Source of the DNA: Conus ventricosus
Lineage: Eukaryota; Mollusca; Gastropoda; Neogastropoda; Conidae
Assembly (NCBI GenBank): GCA_018398815.1
Contig: CM031612.1
Location: 6,505,901-6,518,400, forward strand
DNA length: 12,500 nucleotides
Direction of reading: 5' to 3'
In this document: positions 1 through 7,028 of the stretch, piece after piece
Position numbering within the stretch: the first letter of the stretch is position 1
Layout of the letters: each line of letters opens with the position of its first letter
Notes under the pieces: generated by a model
Told to the model about the DNA's origin: nothing
Seen by the model: the letters and a program-made list of their open reading frames with translations, nothing else
The model's database searches: none
Position numbers and translations under genes: made by a program

Positions 1-27
1 GAGAGAGAGAGAGAGAGGGGGGGGGGG
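1..27. repeat. (GA)n microsatellite ending in a G11 run
   Basis: The window opens inside a GA dinucleotide tract that passes directly into eleven G residues (17-27). Its left edge is cut by the window. The same arrangement, GA tract then G-run, recurs at 9812-9885. Confidence 0.9.
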
Positions 28-136
28 AGGTGCTCCATGACCTGTATATACCAGAGGTATATTAAAAAATAAAAAAAAAGAACAACAACTGGTCAACAAT
101 ATTCTCTGGAATGAGAACTCGCTAAGTCGTCTGCCG

Positions 137-825
137 CTGATGGTGCTGACTGCCGTGTGTACTGCACACTCTGTTCGCGTGTCTTCAAGTGCTGGTGTTG
201 GAAGTGTGTACACTCTGTGCGCGTGTCTTCAAGTGCTGGTGATGGAAGTGTGTACACTCTGTGCGCGTGTCTTCAAGTGCTGGTGTTGGAAGTGTGTACA
301 CCCTGTGCGCGTGTCTTCAAGTGCTGGTGTTGGAAGTGTGTACACTCTGTGCGCTTGTCTTCAAGTGCTGGTGTTGGAAGTGTGTACACTCTGTGCGCGT
401 GTCTTCAAGTGCTGGTGTTTGGAAGTGTGTACACTCTGTGCGCGTCTTCAAGTGCTGGTGTTGGAAGTTTGTACACTCTGTGCGCTTGTCTTCAAGTGCT
501 GGTGTTGGAAGTGTGTACACTCTGTGCGCTTGTCTTCAAGTGCTGGTGTTGGAAGTGTGTGCACTCTGTGCGCTTGTCTTCAAGTGCTGGTGTTGGAAGT
601 GTGTACAGTCTGTGCGCGTGTCTTCAAGTGCTGGTGTTGGAAGTGTGTACACTCTGTGCGCGTCTTCAAGTGCTGGTGTTGGAAGTGTGTACACTCTGTG
701 CGCGTCTTCATGTGCTGGTGTTGGAAGTGTGTACACTCTGTGCGCTTGTCTTCAAGTGCTGGTGTTGGAAGTGTGTACAGTCTGTGCGCGTGTCTTCAAG
801 TGCTGGTGTTGGAAGTGTGTCTATG
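137..825. repeat. Minisatellite, 44-bp unit, 15 copies
   Basis: Fifteen head-to-tail copies start at 179, 223, 267, 311, 355, 399, 444, 486, 530, 574, 618, 662, 704, 746 and 790. A degenerate half copy precedes them at 137-178. The unit core is TCTTCAAGTGCTGGTGTTGG followed by AAGTGTGTACACTCTGTGCGC. Units are 44 bp, or 42 bp where a GT is lost (444, 662, 704), and one has an extra T (399). The junction alternates between GTGTC, TTGTC and the short form. A TACAG variant recurs 172 bp apart (about 604 and 776), which points to a four-unit duplication. The unit has no stop codon in any forward frame, so three long overlapping frames (140-922, 157-987, 261-902) stay open. I regard them as non-coding: nothing conserved appears and length changes shift the frame freely. 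Confidence 0.95.
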
Positions 826-884
826 TTTTCAGTCTCTTTTTCCCTCTCCTCTCACCACTGTGCCTTCCATCCTCCTGCTGTTCC
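826..884 (+). other. Pyrimidine-rich spacer between two minisatellites
   Basis: The 44-bp array decays at about 825 into a tract dominated by C and T that ends CTGTTCCAG at about 886. This resembles a 3' splice site, a polypyrimidine tract then CAG. No exon follows, only the 43-bp array, so a splice role is unsupported. Confidence 0.3.
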
Positions 885-1222
885 AGGTATCATTGCACGT
901 GATTCAAATAGCCAAACTGTAGTTCCCTGTTTCATCGCACGTGATTCAAATAGGCAAACTGTAGTTCTCAGTATTCATCGCACGTGATTCAAATAGGCAA
1001 ACTGCAGTTCCCTGTATTCATCGCACGTGATTCAAATAAGCAAACTGCAGTTTCTCTGTATTCATCGCACGTGATTCAAATAGGCAAACTGTAGTTCCCT
1101 GTATTCATCGCACGTGATTCAAATAGGCAAACTGTAGTTCCGTGTATTCATCGCACGTGATTCAAATAGGCAAACTGTAGTTCCCTGTATTCATCGCACG
1201 TGATTCAAATAGGCAAACTGTA
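885..1222. repeat. Minisatellite, 43-bp unit, 8 copies, each with CACGTG
   Basis: Eight tandem copies carry the palindrome CACGTG at 896, 938, 981, 1024, 1068, 1111, 1154 and 1197, spaced 42-44 bp. The unit reads TTCATCGCACGTGATTCAAA, then TAGGCAAACTGTAGTTCCCTGTA. Variation is limited to a few substitutions (for example AAGC for AGGC at about 1038 and TTTCTCTG for TTCCCTG at about 1051), which suggests fairly recent expansion. CACGTG is the canonical E-box bound by bHLH-type factors in animals. Whether these sites are bound is unknown. Confidence 0.95.
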
Positions 1223-1560
1223 AGCGCAGCTTTGTCGCTGTTCAATTTTTTTTTTTTTTTACGTTAAGTGTTAAGCTGTATGTGATTGGAATTTGGAAAT
1301 AAAACTATTTAACCCAACTGCCTCTCTGGTGTTTTTCTTCTCTTATCTGTTCTATGTATTTCCAGACGTTATCCTTTTTCTTCTCTCCGTCTTTCTTCCG
1401 TTGTCTGCATTCCCATGCCACTATGGTTTTCCTCATTCCCCTCCCCCTCCCCATGGTATTGTATCAGTGTGTTATACATGCATGTTCTGTCACGTACGAT
1501 ATTGCTTTAAAAATCTGTCTTTACGCTCACTCCCCCCTCCCTCCCCTCTCTCAGCTGCTC
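1223..1560. other. Low-complexity flank with T15 run, no gene seen
   Basis: This stretch holds fifteen T residues at 1246-1260 and then pyrimidine-biased sequence leading into a CT tract. An isolated AATAAA lies at 1298-1303 with no transcript to attach it to. Two overlapping open frames that run on to about 1760 come from pyrimidine bias (Leu/Ser/Pro/Phe-rich) and show no domain. Confidence 0.6.
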
Positions 1561-1644
1561 GTCACCATCCTCCCTACCTCACTCTCTCTCTCTCTATCCC
1601 TCCCCTCTCTCTCTCTTTCCCTCTGTATTCCTGTCTGTCAGTCT

Positions 1645-1706
<62 letters not shown>
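1561..1706. repeat. (CT)n microsatellite, interrupted
   Basis: The tract is imperfect at first, with CCTCCC and TGTCTGTC interruptions. It becomes a pure CT repeat from about 1652 to 1706. The plus strand is almost entirely pyrimidine here. Confidence 0.95.
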
Positions 1707-1709
<3 letters not shown>

Positions 1710-2028
1710 ATTCTGCCTCTCTCGCTCTGTCTGTCTCTTTCTGGTTATTGTGGCTGATTATGTATAACCACTTGAAATAAGTTTGTCCTTAACTCACTAA
1801 CGCTTCTCTCCTTTCCATTTCCCCTACATTTTACTAGGTAGCGCAGTCACCGTCGTCACATCTCTTAGTGAGTCAGCGCTATCCATCGCACGATCAATTT
1901 CTTTTGAGGGTGTCCTAAACATCGCTGGTCATCTCTTTGTTCGCCCAGTGCCCGGACAGCGACACTGGCGGCCGGTAATGAAGTCTGCAGGCTGCCAAAG
2001 ACTCCATCAGGGGAGACAATCACCGTTC
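1707..2028. other. Apparently unique sequence, nothing recognised
   Basis: This is mixed-composition sequence with no long open frame, no tandem repeat and no recognisable RNA gene. It ends at the left arm of the inverted repeat that starts at 2029. Confidence 0.5.
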
Positions 2029-2076
2029 ATCATGATGGTACCTTTTCATCTGTCCCCGTCTCCTTCTCTCTCTTCC

Positions 2077-2078
<2 letters not shown>

Positions 2079-2147
<69 letters not shown>

Positions 2148-2214
2148 TGGGGTGTGCGTGTGTGTGCGTGTGTTGTGTGTGTGTGTGTGTGTGTGTGTTG
2201 TGTGTGTTTGGTGT

Positions 2215-2262
<48 letters not shown>

Positions 2263-2309
2263 GTGTGTGTGTGTGTGTGTGTGTGTGTTGTGTGTGTGAT
2301 GTGTGTGTG

Positions 2310-2381
<72 letters not shown>

Positions 2382-2392
2382 CGCGAGTGTGT
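2079..2392. repeat. (GT)n compound microsatellite, about 310 bp
   Basis: The GT repeat is pure at 2079-2146 and 2314-2377. Between these lies GT interrupted by GG, TT and GAT steps, and it ends in GCGTGCGCG. Alternating purine-pyrimidine sequence of this length is prone to left-handed DNA and slippage. A pyrimidine-rich tail (CTCTCTGTCTC type) follows to about 2465. Confidence 0.97.
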
Positions 2393-2520
2393 ATCTCTCT
2401 CTGTCTCTTTCTCTCTATTTCTCTCTGTTTCTGTCTCGCCTCTCTGTCTGTCTCTCTCCGTTTCTCTTTTTTCAAAACTAATAGCCTGAGACTTACGTCA
2501 TCCTCTGAACAGCCATTCCC

Positions 2521-2580
2521 CACGCACATGACAATATGCACACACACATGACAATATGCACACACACATGACAATATGCA
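2521..2580. repeat. 20-bp tandem repeat, 3 copies
   Basis: ACATGACAATATGCACACAC recurs exactly every 20 bp, with CATG at 2527, 2547 and 2567. It then degrades into CA-rich sequence leading to the (CA)n at 2640. Confidence 0.9.
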
Positions 2581-2636
2581 CACATGCTTATACGCACAAA
2601 CGCATAAACATGCGTGCGTACACCCACATGCACTGG

Positions 2637-2639
<3 letters not shown>

Positions 2640-2716
<77 letters not shown>
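2640..2716. repeat. (CA)n microsatellite, 77 bp
   Basis: Uninterrupted CA dinucleotides make up the right-arm counterpart of the GT tract at 2079-2392. Confidence 0.98.
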
Positions 2717-2719
<3 letters not shown>

Positions 2720-2777
2720 GGAACGAGTGGGGTGGGGTATGGGATACGGGGGACACATGAAATGGTACCATCATGAT

Positions 2778-3130
2778 CTCTGACAATGTTAGCTAGACAT
2801 GCGAGGTCTAAAAGCTAATGCGCCGGTCAGACATCTGCCCCAAGTCATATCCACGAAGCCTTCCTCTTCCCTGATCCTTCCTGTTTCATTATCCATTCCC
2901 ATTGTGCTGTCATTGTTCAGCGAACACGGCGCCGCGGCCATCAGTGTCCAGTCATTGTCCAGTGCACCATTGTCCATTGTCCAGTGCATCAGTGTCCAGC
3001 CTGCAGGCAGCGACACCTGGGACGGACAATGGAAATGAGATGAGATAATGTGGCTTACAGCCCAGCCGACCGCAAAGGGCCATGTCAGGGCTGTCACCGT
3101 GTGTTGAAGTCAACTCTGAAGTCATATTAT
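2778..3130. other. Apparently unique sequence with short TGTCCAGTG motifs
   Basis: No gene is seen. Between about 2944 and 3000 the words TGTCCAGT, TTGTCCA and GTGCATCAGTGTCCAG repeat irregularly, a small degenerate tandem duplication. Open frames of 79-102 codons on both strands have no recognisable domain. Confidence 0.5.
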
Positions 3131-3131
3131 C

Positions 3132-3184
<53 letters not shown>

Positions 3185-3194
3185 CACACACACA
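3131..3194. repeat. (CA)n microsatellite
   Basis: The CA dinucleotide tract has one AA slip at about 3182. Confidence 0.97.
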
Positions 3195-3296
3195 TCATTT
3201 AATCGCATCTTCAAAAACACACTCCTGAAATTTCGTTAAAATCTTTCTTCCGTAAAATCTCAGATCAGATGAAAAATGTTGATCTCTTTCAGAAAT

Positions 3297-3303
<7 letters not shown>

Positions 3304-3350
<47 letters not shown>

Positions 3351-3358
3351 CACGCACG

Positions 3359-3401
<43 letters not shown>

Positions 3402-3425
3402 CACACACACACACACACACACACA
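3304..3425. repeat. (CA)n microsatellite with CACG interruption
   Basis: Two CA tracts are separated by a GGCACGCACGCACG segment at about 3349-3363. A second small slip, CAACAC, lies at about 3400. Confidence 0.97.
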
Positions 3426-3624
3426 TTGGGCGGGACATCTCTGAACAGGGTTTTCATGGAATCAGCCATATGGAAACTGAAACATTCGGGGAGGGGAAAG
3501 GAAAGGACTGTGAAAACAAAAACTAAACACCAAACTCCGCTCTAATTTCTCCTGAACTTCGGCCCCAATCCCCCTAAACCCCGGCCCTGATCTCCCCAGT
3601 CTGTCAGCGGGCACGGAGCAAGAT
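3426..3624. other. Apparently unique sequence
   Basis: This is a short interval between the CA tract and the degenerate dispersed repeat. No tandem structure or convincing open frame is visible. It includes C-rich segments at about 3561-3590. Confidence 0.4.
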
Positions 3625-3735
3625 GAGCATCAAGGGATGATACCTTGTTATCATAACGCCATTTCTGTTGGCAAGCCAGATTTTCACGGGGCAATATGAA
3701 AGCTCGTAACGGATCGATGGCCGAGTGAAATGGTT
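3625..3735 (+). repeat. Diverged dispersed repeat, copy A
   Basis: This stretch shares an ordered series of words with 10308-10440: GCATCA, TTGTTAT, GCCATTT, AGATT, CACGGGG and ATATG. Small indels separate them. The match is too diverged to be a recent duplication but too ordered to look accidental. It contains no open frame worth naming. It probably represents an old interspersed element; its class is unknown. Confidence 0.5.
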
Positions 3736-3837
3736 TCATAACTTATTGCACGGAAATCATTTCCCATGTTTTCTTTTATTCATTTAGAAAATTAAAACAG
3801 GATGTTTGTTCTGTGTATTACGTTAACACACACAAGC

Positions 3838-3961
3838 ATATAGGAACAGGTATACTGCATATAGGAACAGGTATACTGCATATAGGAACAGGTATACTGC
3901 ATATAGGAACAGGTATACTGCATATAGGAACAGGTATACTGCATATAGGAACAGGTATACT
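3838..3961. repeat. 21-bp minisatellite, 6 copies
   Basis: Copies start at 3841, 3862, 3883, 3904, 3925 and 3946. The unit is TAGGAACAGGTATACTGCA plus TA. Complete copies are identical, so the array expanded recently. A 21-bp unit keeps reading frame, so a Leu/Tyr/Phe-rich heptapeptide repeat (YLFLYAV) appears on the minus strand. I treat it as incidental. Confidence 0.95.
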
Positions 3962-4005
3962 CGCCCACACATGCTCGTTTGCACAGAGTTAATCGGGCAG
4001 GTAAA

Positions 4006-4060
4006 ACACACACACACACACGCACGCGCACGCACACTGTGTGTGTGTGCGCGCGCGCGC

Positions 4061-4102
<42 letters not shown>

Positions 4103-4119
4103 TGTGTGTGTGTGTGTGT
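4006..4119. repeat. CA/CG then GT/GC alternating tract with central inverted repeat
   Basis: A CA-rich stretch with CGCACGCGCACGC (4006-4037) is followed at once by GT repeats, a 13-nt GC alternation at 4049-4061, and GT again to 4119. The switch from CACAC to TGTGTG at 4037/4038 makes a near-perfect inverted repeat. Almost the whole tract alternates purine and pyrimidine, the sequence type that most readily adopts Z-DNA. Confidence 0.95.
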
Positions 4120-4135
4120 ACATATCTCTGTCTAT

Positions 4136-4252
4136 GGACGGACGGACGGACAGACATACATATATGCACAGAGAGAGAGAGAGAGAGGGAGGGAGGGAGA
4201 GAGGGAGAGAGGGAGGGAAGGAAGGGAAGGGGAGGGAGAGAGGAAGGTAGGG
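4136..4252. repeat. GGAC repeat followed by GA / GGGA purine tract
   Basis: GGAC tetranucleotides at about 4137-4150 precede a pure purine tract at 4171-4246. Nine runs of three or four G fall between 4187 and 4236 (4187, 4191, 4195, 4203, 4211, 4215, 4224, 4229, 4234), which satisfies the G-quadruplex pattern several times over. Confidence 0.9.
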
Positions 4253-4679
4253 ATACAGACAAAGACACAGAGAGACACAGACAGAAAGACAGACAGAAAG
4301 ACACAGAAACACACAGACAGATTGACACAGACAGATAGAGAAGAGCAGCAAAAGAAACGGTCAGTGTCAGAGAACACCACACAGACAGCGTAGTGGCTAA
4401 GCCAGGCAGACAGACACACAGACAGAAACACACAGACAGAAACACACAGACAGACAGACACACAGACAGAAACACACAGACAGAAAGACAAGAGCAGCAA
4501 AAAAAACGTTCAATGTCAGGGATAGAGAACACCACAGAGACAGTGTAGTAGCTAAGTCAGGCAGACAGACACACAGACAGAAACACACAGACAGAAAGAC
4601 AAGAGCAGCAAAAGAAACGGTCAGTGTCAGAGATAGAGAACACCACACAGACAGCGTAGTAGCTAAGCCAGGCAGACGG
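4253..4679. repeat. Composite repeat: ACAGACAG tracts and three longer modules
   Basis: Short ACAGACAG/CACACAGA runs alternate with a longer module at about 4340-4410, 4490-4568 and 4601-4678. The module begins AAGAGCAGCAAAAGAAACGG, runs through GAGAACACCAC, and ends GTAGTAGCTAAGCCAGGCAG. The first copy lacks the AGATAG hexamer present in the other two (as GGATAG in the second). The second carries most substitutions. Module starts are about 150 and 111 bp apart because the simple repeats between them vary in length. Confidence 0.85.
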
Positions 4680-4936
4680 GCCAAGCATTGATCCCCAGAC
4701 CAGGGACAAGTACAGACAGACCAACAGACCCACCACTGCCGCCCCCTGTGCTGTCATAGCACGAGTCCAGGACTGGGGATCTCCCCGGCCGACACCCTTC
4801 ACCAGACAGATGGGCCCCCCCCCCTCCCCTCCCACCCCCCCCGCCCTGCACCATCCCCGTCAGTAGAATCATGGCGACGGCAGCATCTTCATTCACGTGC
4901 ACGACCTACCGATACGTCAGATCGATGGATATGTAT
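4680..4936. other. Apparently unique sequence with two C-runs
   Basis: C10 at 4815-4824 and C8 at 4835-4842 are separated by shorter C-tracts, so the minus strand is G-quadruplex-prone. No gene is recognised. Overlapping minus-strand open frames here are Gly-rich because of the C-runs. Confidence 0.5.
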
Positions 4937-4940
4937 ATCT

Positions 4941-5465
4941 TCTGCTCTTCCTAGTCTTCTATCTCTCTTCCACCCTTCCTCCTCCTCCTCCTCCTTCTTC
5001 TTCCCTCTCCTCTTCTTCCTTCTGCTCTTCCTAGTCTTCTTTCTCTCTTCCACCCTTCCTCCTCCTCCTCCTTCTTCTTCCCTCTCCTCTTCTTCCTTCT
5101 GCTCTTCCTAGTCTTCTTTCTCTCTTCCACCTTCCCTCCTCCTCCTTCTTCTTCCCTCTCCTCTTCTTCCTTCTGCTCTTCCTAGTCTTCTGTCTCTCTT
5201 CCACCTTCCCTCCTCCTCCTTCTTCTTCTTCCCTCTCCTCTTCTTCCTTCTGCTCTTCCTAGTCTTCTTTCTCTCTTCCACCTTCCCTCCTCCTCCTCCT
5301 TCTTCTTCCCTCTCCTCTTCTTCCTTCTGCTCTTCCTAGTCTTCTGTCTCTCTTCCACCTTCCCTCCTCCTCCTTCTTCTTCTTCCCTCTCCTCTTCTTC
5401 CTTCTGCTCTTCCTAGTCTTCTTTCTCTCTCCAACCCTTCCTCTTTCTTCTTCCCTCTCCTCTTC
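4941..5465. repeat. Homopyrimidine minisatellite, about 77-bp unit, 7 copies
   Basis: The landmark TCTGCTCTTCCTAGTCTTCT recurs at 4941, 5021, 5098, 5172, 5249, 5326 and 5403, with periods of 74-80 bp. Between landmarks lie CTCTCTTCCACC, then (CCT)n, then CTTCTTCCCTCTCCTCTTC. Most length variation is in the CCT/CTT runs. Apart from the TCTGC and CTAG steps the plus strand is pyrimidine only. Confidence 0.95.
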
Positions 5466-5690
5466 TTTCTCTTCAAATTCTCCTCTGTCACCTTCTCATT
5501 CTTCTTTCTTCCTCTTTTTCTTCGTCTTCCTCCTTGTCTTCTTCCCTTCCTCCTCCTCCTCTTCTTCTTCCTCCTCCTCTTCTTAATTCTCTTCTAACCT
5601 TCTCTTCCTCCTCCTCTTCTTCGTCCCCCCCCCCCCTCTTCTTGCTCCTCCCCTTCTACTTCCCACCTCCTCATCTTCCTCCTCAAAGTC
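5466..5690. repeat. Irregular CTT/CCT pyrimidine tract with C12 run
   Basis: This continues the pyrimidine domain without the 77-bp landmark. It is mainly CTT and CCT triplets, with C12 at 5625-5636. Probably degenerate or independently expanded triplet repeats. Confidence 0.85.
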
Positions 5691-6108
5691 AGGGTGCCCC
5701 GACCTTCAAGAACGCACACTCTGTGCTGCCTTTACCATCCTGACCAGTGCTTTAAAAAAAAAAAGTCTGAATACCTGCCATTTCCTCCTGATTCCTGGAG
5801 CTTAAACCCAGTCCCAGACAACTAGCAGCAGCCGACAGACAGACAGCGGACTAAGTAGACCATTTCAGGTACCTCGGTTCCACTTTCGAGCACAGAATCA
5901 GCAGCTCAACGAACGGTCAAAACGAGGATCAGCCTCATTCTTCTCCGCCTGCTAAACTGTTCACGACTTGATAACGTCGTCTGGTGAAAAAATCAGCCCC
6001 TCAGCTTCCTGGTGGCGGAGGACAAATCTCTCCGGGCAAGTCCCTCACGTCGTCATCCATCTTTTTGTCTCCGAGAACAGCTGGTCGCCGCCAGCAGATT
6101 CACCTCCT
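5691..6108. other. Mostly unclassified sequence downstream of the LINE; possible second RT relic
   Basis: This includes A-rich sequence at about 5753-5765 and the interval beyond the 3' end of the minus-strand LINE reading frame, which may include the LINE's 3' UTR. On the plus strand at about 5868-5990 one frame gives FRYLGSTF and a shifted frame gives RTVKTRISL. These weakly resemble the post-catalytic region of LINE reverse transcriptases. If real, it is a broken fragment of a different element in the opposite orientation. Confidence 0.35.
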
Positions 6109-6776
6109 TCACCTATCCCATGACATCGTCTGTTGTCGTTGGGGCACCCCTGATGATGTGGCCACCACTCGCCTCCGTCCATCCCTGTCCTCCACCGCTC
6201 GCTGAGATTCTGCCAGGCTCATTCCAGTCCACTCTCGGATATTGTCCTCCCACCTCTTCCTTTGTCTTCCTCTATTGCGGCTTCCTCTGACTGTTCCTTG
6301 CAGGACTGTCTTTGCAAGGCCTGCTGAACGGGACACATGTCCGTACCACTTCATTTTCCGCTTCTTGACGACTGATTAGGTCTTCATGGGGTCCAATTGC
6401 CTGTTGAATTATTCTACGTACTTCTTCATTTGTCACGTAGTCTGTGTAATTGATGCCCAAGATCTTTCTGTAGCATCTCATTTCAGTTGCCAGAATTCTT
6501 CTTTGTAGCTCTGCTGTGAGTGTCCAAGTTTCACATGCATACAGAAAAACTGAGAGGGCAAGGGAGCGCATTAGGTGGATCTTGGAGCGAAGACTGAGGT
6601 GTTTGTCTCTCCATACGGTTTTTCGTTTTGCCACTACAGCTGCTGTTTGTGCAATCCTTGCCGCAGTCTCAGGATTTGAGCCTTCATCAGATATGATGGA
6701 TCCTAGGTGTTTGAAGGTCTTCACGGTTCCCAAGGTTGTCCCGCTGATGGGGAACCTAAATTCTGTTGTCACACAA
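6109..6776 (-). mobile_element. LINE (non-LTR retrotransposon) fragment: C-terminal reverse transcriptase, frameshifted
   Basis: Read on the minus strand, this encodes the part of a LINE reverse transcriptase that lies after the catalytic palm. The order is FKHLGSIISDEG, a basic stretch with SLRSKIHLMRSL, FLYACETWTL, MRCYRKILGI and AIGPHEDL. In a second frame follow MKWYGHVSRSAGLAK, GRQRKRWEDNI and the terminal VPQR segment before a TGA at 6109-6111. Together these are about 215 residues. The catalytic YADD-type motif and the endonuclease domain are absent, so the copy is 5'-truncated, as is usual for LINEs. The frame breaks near 6373, where the second half resumes one base out of step; Met codons at 6844 and 6354 are not real starts. 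The motif series is familiar from endonuclease-reverse transcriptases of molluscs and cnidarians. I do not assign a clade. The copy cannot be active. Confidence 0.85.
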
Positions 6777-6793
6777 CAAACGGTCCAGGCTGG

Positions 6794-6805
6794 TGGTTTG
6801 CATCT
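6794..6805. repeat. Target-site duplication, left copy (12 bp)
   Basis: TGGTTTGCATCT is identical to 6962-6973. The two copies sit exactly at either edge of the SINE-like insert. Confidence 0.8.
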
Positions 6806-6961
6806 TCTTCTTCTGCGTACGCAGGCTGATACTCCTGCGGACACTCCCTATATGGACAGACAAGTACTAATCCCATCTACCCAACAAAGGGAGTGGAGTT
6901 TTTGTGTGTATGACCGTTTTTATCCGCCATTAAGGCAGCCATACTCCATCTTCGGGGAAGT
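6806..6961 (-). mobile_element. SINE-like retroposon copy 1, 5'-truncated
   Basis: About 150 bp match a second copy at 12246-12395 at roughly 90% identity, with the first 38 bp from TCTGCGTACGCAG onward identical. Read on the minus strand the element ends CTGCGTACGCAG and then AAG repeats, a simple tail as expected at a retroposon 3' end. It is bracketed by a perfect 12-bp duplication (6794-6805 and 6962-6973), the hallmark of target-primed insertion. The body resembles the 3' portion of tRNA-derived SINEs I associate with gastropod genomes. The tRNA-like head with A and B boxes is missing, so the class is inferred. It is inserted just upstream of, and in the same orientation as, the LINE fragment. 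Confidence 0.75.
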
Positions 6962-6973
6962 TGGTTTGCATCT
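6962..6973. repeat. Target-site duplication, right copy (12 bp)
   Basis: This is the second copy of TGGTTTGCATCT. The match stops at both ends (G/T before, T/G after), so the duplication is exactly 12 bp. Confidence 0.8.
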
Positions 6974-7028
6974 GAAACAGGGAATCAAAGACCACCGACT
7001 GTGTGAGCCCAAACAAGTCAGCTTAGAC

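Larger units (their letters stand above)
2029..2777. repeat. Imperfect inverted repeat with microsatellite-bearing arms
   Basis: Positions 2029-2057 and the reverse complement of 2749-2777 match over 29 bp with two mismatches. The first 14 bp, ATCATGATGGTACC, are perfect. Inward of the matched arms both sides are pyrimidine-rich when read inward, then enter GT repeats: (GT)n at 2079-2392 on the left, and (CA)n at 2640-2716 on the right, which is GT on the other strand. The arms could therefore pair over the termini and much of the microsatellite. No target-site duplication is visible outside the arms. It may be two copies of one (GT)n-carrying element in opposite orientation, or a non-autonomous element with terminal inverted repeats. 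Confidence 0.75.

Noticed and set aside
826..886. Polypyrimidine tract plus CAG as a 3' splice site
   Set aside because: The following sequence is a minisatellite and no exon or donor partner is visible.
140..987. Three overlapping 213-276 codon plus-strand ORFs rich in Cys, Val and Trp
   Set aside because: They are translations of the 44-bp minisatellite in three frames. Unit-length changes shift frame and there is no conserved domain.
885..1222. CRISPR array suggested by regular 43-bp spacing
   Set aside because: There are no unique spacers: the whole 43-bp unit repeats, and the genome context is eukaryotic with no cas-like gene. The same applies to the 55-, 57- and 46-bp arrays.
1298..1303. 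AATAAA polyadenylation signal
   Set aside because: It is an isolated hexamer in AT-rich sequence with no gene upstream.
2020..2715. 231-codon minus-strand ORF of Cys/Val and Thr/His repeats, and similar ORFs at 4000-4500 and 10339-11181
   Set aside because: Dinucleotide and tetranucleotide microsatellites read in any frame give such peptides. No unique sequence supports them.
2029..2777. A DNA transposon with terminal inverted repeats
   Set aside because: Inverted arms exist, but no target-site duplication and no transposase remnant are visible, so only the inverted repeat itself is claimed.
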